A stretch of 17,759 nt of DNA from SG8-41 sp035456985 (lineage in GTDB: Bacteria > Pseudomonadota > Gammaproteobacteria > Burkholderiales > SG8-41). Location: positions 1 to 17,759 of the forward strand of contig DATICE010000219.1 of the NCBI GenBank assembly GCA_035456985.1. The letters run 5' to 3'. Position numbers and translations under genes: made by a program. Positions 1-6,084 of this stretch are shown here, one piece after another; position 1 is the stretch's first letter; each line of letters begins with the position of its first letter. The notes beneath the pieces are model-generated. The model had not been told where the DNA came from, ran no database searches, and saw nothing but the letters and a program-made list of their open reading frames with translations.

Positions 1-180
1 TCGGCGACGGGCCAGTACCGTACGACGCCGTTACGGGGACTCCAACAGCACGCTCCGTATTTCCACGACGGTAGCGCCTCCGACCTGATCTCTGTCGTCG
101 AGCATTACGACAGGCTGTTCGGGTTGAACCTGACCGCCGCGCAGAAGGCTGACCTCGTCGAGTACCTGAAGTCCCTCTGA
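1..180 (+). CDS. Di-haem cytochrome c peroxidase/MauG-like protein, C-terminal end (partial)
   Basis: Only the last 59 codons are in the window; the reading frame is open from base 1 and stops with TGA at 178-180. The residues YRTTPLRGLQQHAPYFHDGS followed by a VVEHYD stretch and the ending ADLVEYLKSL are typical of the C-terminal haem domain of di-haem cytochrome c peroxidase and MauG-like proteins. Such proteins are periplasmic and reduce peroxide or oxidise partner proteins through c-type haems. No CXXCH haem site falls within this piece, so the haem count cannot be seen. The family call rests on pattern recognition of the conserved tail. The precise function (true peroxidase, MauG or electron-transfer relative) is open. 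Confidence 0.75.
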   Translation, partial: SATGQYRTTPLRGLQQHAPYFHDGSASDLISVVEHYDRLFGLNLTAAQKADLVEYLKSL

Positions 181-243
181 TCGGCGCACGCGATACGATG
201 TGGAGGCGGCACTCGGTTGCCGCCTCAACACGCGTACAAGGCC

Positions 244-849
244 ATGAAGTACGACTTTCTGATCGACAGCTACGACACTGAAGCCGTGAAAGTCCTGAGC
301 GTCTGGAGCGAGTTCAGAGATGACGATCTTCCTGTCCGGCCGAAGTTTGACGATCCGCGTGGACGCAGCGTGCACGAGCACATGGTGCATCAGTGCGTGA
401 GCGAGGATACGTGGTTTCGGAACATGCTCGGCATCGACATCGGAGCACCGCCGCTTCCAGAGCGGGAGACCCGATTCGAGTTCATGACGCGCTACGCTGA
501 TGCCAGCCGCAAACGGCTTGATCGGTTGCGGCTGACCGACGAGCCGTGGTGGGAAGGGGTCGTCCAGTTTTTCGATGTGCCTCGCTCGAGGGCTTGGGTC
601 ATGACGCGCCGGCTCACGCACAGCTCGCATCACCGTGGCCAGCAGATGGCGATGCTGCGGATGCTCGGCCGCGATCTGCATAGCAATTACGGCCCGACGG
701 CCGACACCGGCGGCCTGATGCATAATCACGCCCCGACTATTTACGCCTATGCCAGCCTGGACGCCCTGCTGAACGGCGAACGCCTCGGTGGTGCGAAAGC
801 ACCGCTGCCTGCAAGGCGTGGCGAGGTTCTTACGGAGCGGCCCGCGTAG
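244..849 (+). CDS. DinB-like four-helix-bundle protein (putative metal-dependent)
   Basis: A 201-aa protein starting MKYDFLIDSYDTEAVKVLSVW, the usual beginning of this DinB-superfamily subgroup. His49, in the HMVHQC stretch, and the pair His126/His130, in RLTHSSHHRGQQ, fit the three-histidine metal site of the DinB/YfiT-like fold. A second conserved-looking block, YGPTADTGGL, lies at 149-158. DinB-fold proteins are often thiol- or metal-dependent small-molecule transferases, but no substrate can be read here. A TTG at 217, preceded by GGAGG at 202-206, would add nine residues and is the main alternative start. I prefer ATG 244 because family members begin at this methionine. It lies 63 bases after the cytochrome gene and could share its transcript. 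Confidence 0.85.
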   Translation: MKYDFLIDSYDTEAVKVLSVWSEFRDDDLPVRPKFDDPRGRSVHEHMVHQCVSEDTWFRNMLGIDIGAPPLPERETRFEFMTRYADASRKRLDRLRLTDEPWWEGVVQFFDVPRSRAWVMTRRLTHSSHHRGQQMAMLRMLGRDLHSNYGPTADTGGLMHNHAPTIYAYASLDALLNGERLGGAKAPLPARRGEVLTERPA

Positions 850-965
850 GGTATTCATGCCGAACTGTCACTGTGGGGTCGTCGATCGGGCGATAGTAGG
901 GCCGGTCGAACTACGCGGCCTGGGGAGAATTACTCCAACGGCTCGGAACGGGTGAAGCTAAGCGC

Positions 966-998
966 GGCGGCGGCCCGCGCGGATGCCGAACCGCCGCC
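966..998. terminator. GC-only inverted repeat between convergent genes, possible terminator
   Basis: GGCGGCGG (966-973) and CCGCCGCC (991-998) form an 8-bp perfect stem around a 17-base loop. It lies between the stop of the DinB-like gene (+) and the stop of the rhodanese gene (-). There is no T-run on either side, so it is a stable hairpin at a convergent gene end, not a classical intrinsic terminator. Confidence 0.35.
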
Positions 999-1010
999 TT
1001 CGATCGTCCG

Positions 1011-1295
1011 TCATGCGGCTGGCGCCGGACTCGGTGCAACGACTTCGTTGCCGGCCGCTTTCCAGCCCTCCAGCCCCTCACGGTAGGCGCGGACGTTCGT
1101 GTAGCCCAGTTCGGTCAGTTTCGTCGCCGCCTCGATGCTCTGCGAGCACGCTGGCCCCCCGCAGTAGGTCACGATCTCCGCATCCTTCGCCAGTTCAGGA
1201 GTGCCAGGCCCGATCGCATCGAGCGGCACTCGCCGCGAGCCGGGGATCAACTCGCCGGCGAAGAACTTGTCCGTCTGCACGTTCAGCACGTGCAA
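1011..1295 (-). CDS. Rhodanese-like domain protein, 5'-truncated
   Basis: The product has a rhodanese homology domain with the active-site loop CGGPACSQS; the first Cys (Cys45 counted from the TTG at 1295) would carry the persulfide. The tail GYTNVRAYREGLEGWKAAG is the standard rhodanese ending (GGxxxW variant), followed by a short Ala/Pro tail. Rhodanese similarity does not begin at 1295. The same frame read further upstream gives VRALTTAELQQGLDRDSG, a normal rhodanese N-terminus, up to about 1350. No ATG, GTG or TTG is present in this frame between 1296 and about 1640. Just beyond 1350 the DNA encodes a type IV coupling protein fragment on the other strand. The natural start was therefore probably lost in a rearrangement, and any protein made from TTG 1295 would lack the first strand and helix. 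It may be a pseudogene. Confidence 0.65.
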   Translation of the reverse strand: MHVLNVQTDKFFAGELIPGSRRVPLDAIGPGTPELAKDAEIVTYCGGPACSQSIEAATKLTELGYTNVRAYREGLEGWKAAGNEVVAPSPAPAA

Positions 1296-1346
1296 CCCGC
1301 TGTCACGGTCCAGGCCCTGCTGCAGTTCCGCAGTCGTCAGCGCGCG

Positions 1347-1640
1347 AACGTCGGCGAAACCGACCCGACGGGCGACGAGCGCACCTTCGCGTTGTCGCGG
1401 CAGGCACGGCTGATTCCCATCGTCGCGACCCAGAGCGTCAGTGCGCTGCGTTCCGCGCTGCCCGGTGACGAGAGTTGGCGCACGTTGCTCCAGTGTTTCC
1501 GGACCAAGTTGTTCCTCGCGACCAGCGACGAGTTCACCGCGCGAGCTGCGGCGGATCTCTGCGGTCGGCGCGACCCCAAGGTCCGCGTGGCGGCTGACTT
1601 CCTCAAGCGAATTGCGAGTGAGCCTGACGGCCTTCGCTAG
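1347..1640 (+). pseudogene. Fragment of a type IV secretion coupling protein (VirD4/TraG/TraD family)
   Basis: In this frame the residues DPTGDERTFALSRQARLIPI, then VATQSVSALRSALPGDESW and FRTKLFLATSDEFTARAAAD-LCGR, match the conserved C-terminal part of type IV coupling ATPases as I know it. These are inner-membrane proteins that feed DNA or effectors into conjugation machinery. Walker A and the N-terminal membrane part are absent. Similarity starts abruptly near 1347-1352, exactly where the antisense rhodanese similarity ends. It fades after about 1577, leaving a short unrelated tail to the TAG at 1638-1640. There is no credible start codon or ribosome site for it. I read it as debris of a conjugative element or plasmid, not a functional gene. 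Confidence 0.6.
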
Positions 1641-2264
1641 AGGCGTCTCTGAACCGTTGGAAAAAGCTCTGGTGCCGTCGAGACTCAGGGTTCGGCGAAA
1701 AGGGAAACGCCCGCCTCGAGCGGTCGTCTCGAGAGCGGGCGTTTCACAGCGTGGGTTACACGCATCCTGGCGCGAGTCAGGATTCGATAACGAACTATGC
1801 GTTTGATTGTTCGTACGCGCACCTACGATGGGGCTAACATGCGGTCCCTCGAAGATGCGCCCTACGAGTCCGGTGGTTCCTCCATTTGAACCTCACGTTT
1901 CCGTCTCACGTGGTACTAATACCCATACGACCGTCTTCACCGCGTTGTCAAGCCCTGCATGTCCAGCCACTGAAGGCGACGCGCGCTCAGACTCTCTTTG
2001 CCGCAATCACCCCTGAAATCACGATCGGGCTGAATCGATGGCCTCAGTGGTAACGCTTACAGAGCGCTAGAATCGTCGTGTGGACGTGCCTGCGGATCCC
2101 TTGAGCTCAGGCGCTGCGGCGGCTGTTCGGGCGAACTCGTGCGAAGGCATTTCTTCCGCGGCGTCCCGCTGTCTGACCCTCTGTTGTTCGTCATCGTCCA
2201 CGCTGAACACTAGGCAAGAACAGCGGTGTGCTGGAACCAAATGCTAGCAGGAAGCAGGTGCGCG
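1641..2264. other. Long intergenic stretch without recognisable gene
   Basis: About 620 bases between the coupling-protein remnant and the diadenylate cyclase start. Short open frames exist on both strands, but none has a recognisable product, a good ribosome site and coding-like codon use together. The distinctive element is the long hairpin at 1704-1745. A TAGAAT box at 2068-2073 resembles a sigma-70 -10 element but has no convincing -35 partner. The segment looks more relaxed in base composition than its neighbours, in keeping with decayed sequence. Confidence 0.5.
1704..1745. terminator. Long perfect hairpin, candidate intrinsic terminator
   Basis: GAAACGCCCGC (1704-1714) pairs with GCGGGCGTTTC (1735-1745). 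Directly inside, CTCGAG (1715-1720) pairs with CTCGAG (1728-1733), around the loop CGGTCGT. Only A1734 is unpaired, so the stem is 17 bp with one bulge. Read on the minus strand the stem is followed by CCCTTTT, a short T-tract; on the plus strand the stem itself ends in GTTTC. It could stop transcription in either direction, more plausibly on the minus strand. Confidence 0.6.
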
Positions 2265-2861
2265 ATGAGCATCGCGGTTCTGCAGAAGTTGTGTAGCCAG
2301 ATCCCGTGGTGCGAGCTGGCTGTTCTCGAGCCGACGGTGGAGCTGGCACTCGAGATTGCTCGCGAAGGTCGTGAAGGCCGCCGCATCGGCACGCTCTTCA
2401 CCCTCGGTAACGCTGAAGCAGTACTTGCGGCGTCTCGACCGCTCATACTCGATCCTTTGGCGGCTCACGCACCTGCGCGCACGCACATCACCGATCCGAA
2501 TCTGCGCGGCACGATCAAAGAGCTGGCCCAGCTCGATGGCGCCTTCGTGATCTCGGAAGCCGGAACGTTTGTGGCCGCGTGTCGTTATCTCGACGCATCC
2601 GGCGAGCACATTGATCTCCCGCTCGGACTCGGAAGCCGCCATTTGGCGGCGGCGTCGATTTCGCAGAAAGTGGGCTCCATCGCCATCGTCATCTCCGAGA
2701 GCGGTGTCGTCCGTGTATTCCATCGCGGGGTGATTGAGGCCGCGCTCATCCCAGAACTGTGGCTACTGGATCGCCACCATCCTGAACTCGGCGGGCGCGG
2801 CGTCGAAGACCGCCCGCGCGGCGTTGAGGTGCTGACCGTTGAGCCTGTGAGCGACGAATAA
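2265..2861 (+). CDS. Stand-alone diadenylate cyclase (DisA_N/DAC domain)
   Basis: A 198-aa protein made almost entirely of a DAC domain, which condenses two ATP into the second messenger c-di-AMP. The two catalytic signatures are visible: DGA in QLDGAFVIS (residues 91-93) and an RHxAA motif in GLGSRHLAAASIS (125-129; the classical form is RHRAA). No transmembrane helices (as in CdaA) and no DNA-binding helix-hairpin-helix tail (as in DisA) are present, so it appears to be a soluble single-domain cyclase. I chose ATG 2265 because AGGAAG (2249-2254) lies 10 bases upstream. GTG 2226 and ATG 2241 would add 13 or 8 residues of doubtful value. The last 20 or so residues after the LWLLDRHHPELG stretch are a variable tail. 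It is apparently monocistronic, and no c-di-AMP phosphodiesterase or receptor is seen nearby. Confidence 0.85.
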   Translation: MSIAVLQKLCSQIPWCELAVLEPTVELALEIAREGREGRRIGTLFTLGNAEAVLAASRPLILDPLAAHAPARTHITDPNLRGTIKELAQLDGAFVISEAGTFVAACRYLDASGEHIDLPLGLGSRHLAAASISQKVGSIAIVISESGVVRVFHRGVIEAALIPELWLLDRHHPELGGRGVEDRPRGVEVLTVEPVSDE

Positions 2862-3224
2862 TGAAGTATCACGCCACGTCAACCAGCCACGTCTTGCCGC
2901 ATGGAACTCATAGCCGGTGTCGCCGAAGGTCATCGACCGCCCAGGTGTGAAAGGATCGGTCATAGACGCTACAGTCGGCCCGTGAACGGCTCAAGCGTCG
3001 GCCGCTGGCCGCCACGACGCGCCACAGCATCGACGGCGCAAAGAGCGATTCGGGTCCGGCGATCATGTGGAAGGCGCTGAGCAGGCGCAGCCGCACCTCC
3101 CAGTCGCGGGTTGTCAACCGGCCGACTGCGACCATGTAGCGATGCATCAGGCGGGTACTCAGGCCCGCCTGCGCGCCCTGCGTGCACTCCCTTCGGAAGT
3201 GAGCCGCTCGAGCCTTGTGAAAGA
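2862..3224. other. Gap with an unidentified gene remnant (minus strand, about 2975-3160)
   Basis: The 363 bases between the cyclase and the methyltransferase stop contain no complete gene. On the minus strand, roughly 3160 down to 2975, one frame has codon use like the neighbouring genes (third positions mostly G or C). It encodes RLMHRYMVAVGRLTTRDWEV followed by a stretch containing LLSAFHMIAGPESLFAPSML. I do not recognise the family. The flanking parts of the same frame look random, so this is probably the surviving end of a lost gene downstream of the methyltransferase. Confidence 0.3.
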
Positions 3225-4103
3225 TCAGGGAATGGTGCCGCGGACGGCCCAAGCGCGCGCGTGCATGACGATAGCCCTATCGGGGCCACCGCCGAGCAGC
3301 CTCCCGCGCAGGCGCAGCCGCAACGCTTCCCGGTCCTCACCTGACAGCGACGCCGCGTAGGCGCCGGCAGGCCCCTGCTGTTCCAGAAACGGCTTCCAGA
3401 AATCGTCGAACGACGCGAAACGCGTCTCGATGGTCAGCGCCTCTTCGACGACGTCATGCAGGCCCTGCCCGCGCCACAGCGCCGCGAGATCGTCGCGGCG
3501 GCAGAGCGGCAGGTTGCGCTCGTCCTTCGTGGCATGCGCCGGTGTGAGCGCTACCGCCTCGTCCCAGAACGCGCGCAGCATCTCCATGCCGTCACCGTAG
3601 TCCCAGACCGCGGCTGCGACAGTGCCCTTCGGTTTCGTGACCCGCGTCATTTCGCCCAGGGCCTTGCGTACGTCCGGGATGAAGTTGACGACCAGGAGCG
3701 ATAACGTGCGGTCGAACATCGCGTCGTCGAAGCGCATGTGCTGCGCGTCGCCGACCTCGAAGAGGACACGCCTGCTGCCGTGCTGCGACTGCGCAAGCGC
3801 GACGTACGACGCCGACGGATCGATACCGACGATGCGGCTCGACGGCGCCACTTTCGCGACGGCCGCTGTGAGCGCGCCGGTGCCCGACCCGACGTCGAGT
3901 ACGGTGTCGGCGTCGCGCACGCCGGCAAAACGGACGAAGAGAGGAGCCAGCCTGCGGCTCCAGCGTCCCATGAAGTGCTCGTAGGCCTGCGCTTCGGAGA
4001 AGATGGACTTCTGGCCACTCGAGGCGTCGATCAGCGTCGCAAGAGAGACAGCGAGCAGCGCCGAAATCGCCGTGACGGTTGAAACGCTGACAGGAACGTG
4101 CAT
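3225..4103 (-). CDS. Class I SAM-dependent methyltransferase with hydrophobic N-terminal extension
   Basis: A 292-aa protein. Motif I, VLDVGSGTG, is at 68-76; the acidic end of strand 2 is GID at 93-95; GDAQHMRFDDAMFD at 118-131 is the usual post-motif region. This identifies a Rossmann-fold SAM methyltransferase acting on an unknown small molecule. Relatives commonly begin near the AYEHFMGRWSRRLAP region (40-54). Here about 35 residues precede it, including a hydrophobic run (TAISALLAVSLATLI, 10-25) that could be a signal or membrane anchor. ATG 4103 is well supported by GGAGAAAG seven or so bases upstream, so the extension seems real. The gene begins 36 bases after the anti-sigma stop and is probably the third or fourth gene of the DUF1059-sigma-antisigma operon. 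The methyl acceptor cannot be inferred. Confidence 0.85.
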   Translation of the reverse strand: MHVPVSVSTVTAISALLAVSLATLIDASSGQKSIFSEAQAYEHFMGRWSRRLAPLFVRFAGVRDADTVLDVGSGTGALTAAVAKVAPSSRIVGIDPSASYVALAQSQHGSRRVLFEVGDAQHMRFDDAMFDRTLSLLVVNFIPDVRKALGEMTRVTKPKGTVAAAVWDYGDGMEMLRAFWDEAVALTPAHATKDERNLPLCRRDDLAALWRGQGLHDVVEEALTIETRFASFDDFWKPFLEQQGPAGAYAASLSGEDREALRLRLRGRLLGGGPDRAIVMHARAWAVRGTIP

Positions 4104-4139
4104 CGCCTTTCTCCAATGACCGTGTACTCGTCCGTGACG

Positions 4140-4388
4140 CTATCCATCGTGACGGTGCATCGCGCGGCGCAGCGCCGCCAGCAGCGATGCCTCCAGGTCG
4201 GCAGGCATCTCCATCCGAGTCGCATCGCGCACAATGCGCGGCGTCTCGAGGTACGAGGCGATGAATGCGTCGCAGCGTTGACAGCCGGCGACATGCGCCT
4301 CGATCGCCGCGCGGACATCCGGTGCCAGGGCGCCTTCCAGGTACTCCATCAACAACTCGACGCCCGACATGCAGACGATGTCTTTCAT
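4140..4388 (-). CDS. Zinc-binding (ZAS/zf-HC2) anti-sigma factor
   Basis: An 82-aa soluble protein with the ZAS signature HxxxCxxC at His32, Cys36 and Cys39 (AHVAGCQRC). Cys6 stands 26 residues before the histidine, the spacing of the fourth zinc ligand in CHCC-type ZAS domains. There is no transmembrane segment, so it should be cytoplasmic. Proteins of this kind sequester the ECF sigma factor encoded just upstream and release it on a signal, which in some members (RsrA) is thiol oxidation. Its ATG overlaps the sigma stop codon (ATGA, 4388-4385), implying translational coupling and a fixed sigma/anti-sigma ratio. The C-terminal half (MPADLEASLLAALRRAMH) is a short helix without further domains. 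The signal sensed is unknown. Confidence 0.85.
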   Translation of the reverse strand: MKDIVCMSGVELLMEYLEGALAPDVRAAIEAHVAGCQRCDAFIASYLETPRIVRDATRMEMPADLEASLLAALRRAMHRHDG

Positions 4389-4990
4389 GGCCTGTCTCCG
4401 GCGAGCGCGCCCAGATATTCACGCACCATCAGCCTGGCTCGATGGACGCGCTGCCGTACCGTCGCCGGTTCCACGCCCAACACCTGCGCCACGTCGGCCG
4501 TGGACAGTTCCTCGAGGTCGCGCAGCACGAACGCCTCCCGATACAGATCGGGCAGCCCCTCGATGGCGGCCTGTGCCTTCTTCGCCAACACCTGCCGGTC
4601 CAGCAACTCGTCGACGCGGGAGGCAGCCCGCAGGGCATCAGGCGTGTCCTCGAGTCTTCCGTCGGCATCGAAGCGCGGTAAGAGTTCATCGAGCGATTCG
4701 GCGGGCCGGCGCGCACGAGCGCGGCGATGCATCAGTCCGGCATTGGTCACGATCCGGTAGAGCCATGTGCTGAACCGCGCGCCACCGCGGAATGCCGAAA
4801 TGTGGCGATAAACCTGCACGAAGGCGTCCTGCATGATGTCCGGCGCATCGGTTTCGCTCGCCAGGCGGCACGCAAGACGAAACACGCGATGCTGATAGCG
4901 CAGGACGAGCGTCTCGAAGGCGGCCTCATCGCCAGTCGCGGCCAGCGCCGCGAGGGCCTCGTCGCTCGATTCCGCCGCGCGGACGGTCAT
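4385..4990 (-). CDS. ECF-family RNA polymerase sigma factor
   Basis: A 201-aa sigma-70 family protein with the two ECF domains. Sigma-2 spans about 24-92, with DIMQDAFVQVYRH at 51-63 for core binding and FSTWLYRIVTNAGLMHRRA at 73-91 for -10 recognition. Sigma-4 spans about 138-195, with a helix-turn-helix in LSTADVAQVLGVEPATVRQR for -35 recognition. The linker between them (95-135) is acidic and variable. It directs polymerase to a small regulon, probably including its own operon, and is expected to be held by the anti-sigma factor whose start overlaps its stop. ATG 4990 lies only 10 bases after the DUF1059 stop, so these genes are likely cotranscribed. No clear Shine-Dalgarno precedes it, which suggests coupling to the upstream gene. 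Confidence 0.93.
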   Translation of the reverse strand: MTVRAAESSDEALAALAATGDEAAFETLVLRYQHRVFRLACRLASETDAPDIMQDAFVQVYRHISAFRGGARFSTWLYRIVTNAGLMHRRARARRPAESLDELLPRFDADGRLEDTPDALRAASRVDELLDRQVLAKKAQAAIEGLPDLYREAFVLRDLEELSTADVAQVLGVEPATVRQRVHRARLMVREYLGALAGDRP

Positions 4991-5000
4991 AGTCTCGATC

Positions 5001-5201
5001 TTACTGGCGCCTAATCGCGGCTTTGATCTTCGCGGCCAGCTCCGGCGTCACCTCGGGCACCCCATGATCCTGCGCGGCATGGGCCGCCACCTTGTCGGTT
5101 AACTCCTCCTCGGTGTCGGCGCTGGCCGTAAAGCCACATCCGGGGACGACCTCATTGCAGGCGATGTGAACAGTGGTCCTGGGGCGATCGTGTGCTGACA
5201 T
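5001..5201 (-). CDS. DUF1059 small protein
   Basis: A 66-aa protein with the DUF1059 pattern: Cys15 and Cys22 in ACNEVVPGCGFTASADTEEE, followed by a helix with His41 and His46 (HAAQDHG). The two Cys and two His look like a small metal-binding or redox site, but the family has no established function. ATG 5201 was chosen because AGGAAAGG lies about 8 bases upstream and the family begins here. Longer frames to 5279 are unsupported. It is the first gene of the minus-strand run into the sigma/anti-sigma/methyltransferase genes, 10 bases ahead of the sigma factor. It may therefore belong to the stress response they control. Confidence 0.8.
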   Translation of the reverse strand: MSAHDRPRTTVHIACNEVVPGCGFTASADTEEELTDKVAAHAAQDHGVPEVTPELAAKIKAAIRRQ

Positions 5202-5241
5202 CCCGTTACCCTTTCCTTGGTCGGTGCGAGTCTGCCCTTGA

Positions 5242-5300
5242 GATGCCGGATCTGGCCGGGTGTGACAGCTCCTGGTCACGACGGTGGGTCGTCCGGCATC
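5242..5300. promoter_or_regulatory. Concentric inverted repeats in a divergent promoter region
   Basis: Two inverted repeats share almost the same centre (about 5271). The outer arms are GATGCCGGA (5242-5250) and TCCGGCATC (5292-5300); the inner arms are GTGAC (5262-5266) and GTCAC (5275-5279). They occupy the 107-base space between the divergent DUF1059/sigma operon and the MOSC gene. This is the position expected for an operator controlling both. No protein partner is identified, and no clear -35/-10 pair was recognised. Confidence 0.4.
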
Positions 5301-5308
5301 AGACGGCC

Positions 5309-5956
5309 ATGGGACTGTACGTGGCCGGCCTGTGGCGCTATCCTGTCAAGACCCTAGCGGGGGAGCGTCTTTCGACGGCGGCGGTTGGCTTCACCGGCAT
5401 TTTCGGCGATCGCGCGATCTGGGTCGTCGGCCCCGAAGGGATCCGGACGTCGCGGCGGCACTATCGCTTGCTGGGCTTGCGTGGCACGTTGAGCGCGCAA
5501 CGGCATGTGCTCATCAACGGTTACCTGTGGAAGAGCCGCGAAGCGCTCGCACTCGTCAAGCGAGCCGCCGGCGACGATGCGTGGCTGGCGGCCTCTGACG
5601 TGCAGGATCGATTCGATGTCCTGCCCCTGCTGGTGGCGACCGATGGCGCGGTCGCCGCATTCGGACGCGACATTCGCCGCCTGCGGCCGAACATCCTGAT
5701 CGGTGGCGTGGATGGCCTCGCCGAGTGCGACTGGCCGGGCGCGGAGCTGCACATCGGCAGCCTGATTGTGCGTCTCGATTCGCTCCGGGCTCGATGCCCG
5801 ATGACGACAGTCGACCCCGACACCCTCGAACGCGACGCCGAAGTCCTGCGCGACATCGGCCGACGCTTCCGTGGCCGCCTGGCCCTCAACTCGGACGTCG
5901 CCCGTCCGGGCACGATCGCCATCGGTGATCCAGTGACGCTAGTACGCCCGCACTAG
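5309..5956 (+). CDS. MOSC domain-containing protein
   Basis: A 215-aa protein with an N-terminal MOSC_N beta-barrel (GLYVAGLWRYPVKTLAGERL) followed by the MOSC domain. The conserved block RCPMTTVDPDT at 162-172 includes Cys163, and RPN at 126-128 is also typical. MOSC proteins handle molybdenum cofactor sulfur or use the cofactor to reduce N-hydroxylated compounds (mARC/YcbX type). The Cys is the expected Mo or sulfur ligand. ATG 5309 was chosen because similarity begins at MGLYVAG; an upstream extension to 5192 has no family support. It is transcribed divergently from the DUF1059/sigma operon and converges on the flavoprotein gene ending at 6085. No Moco biosynthesis genes are in the window. 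Confidence 0.85.
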   Translation: MGLYVAGLWRYPVKTLAGERLSTAAVGFTGIFGDRAIWVVGPEGIRTSRRHYRLLGLRGTLSAQRHVLINGYLWKSREALALVKRAAGDDAWLAASDVQDRFDVLPLLVATDGAVAAFGRDIRRLRPNILIGGVDGLAECDWPGAELHIGSLIVRLDSLRARCPMTTVDPDTLERDAEVLRDIGRRFRGRLALNSDVARPGTIAIGDPVTLVRPH

Positions 5957-6012
5957 CAGGCACGATCGGCGATTCGCGCACCTCGCGGCGTCACGAGCAG
6001 GTTGCGAATTCG

Positions 6013-6056
6013 TCCCTGACACCAGACTCTTCAAGTCTTTCCACTGCCGTCAGGGA
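6013..6056. terminator. Nested inverted repeats between convergent genes, possible bidirectional terminator
   Basis: TCCCTGAC (6013-6020) pairs with GTCAGGGA (6049-6056), and inside it AGACT (6024-6028) pairs with AGTCT (6034-6038). The element lies midway between the stops of the MOSC gene (+) and the acyl-CoA-dehydrogenase-like gene (-). No clear T-run follows either arm. Confidence 0.4.
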
Positions 6057-6084
6057 GCAAGCGTGTCCACCGTAGGCGCGAGCG

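Noticed and set aside
31..858. Long minus-strand open frame (275 codons) antisense to the DinB-like gene
   Set aside because: Its product has no recognisable domain, and the plus strand encodes a clear DinB-fold protein over the same bases; GC-rich antisense frames of this kind are expected.
1797..1889. Small plus-strand frame starting MRLIVRTRTYDGANMRSLED
   Set aside because: Thirty codons, no ribosome site and no recognised family; sequence context looks non-coding.
2041..2264. Possible c-di-AMP or other riboswitch leader before the diadenylate cyclase
   Set aside because: The spacer is long and has a TAGAAT box, but I could not fold a known riboswitch core from it.
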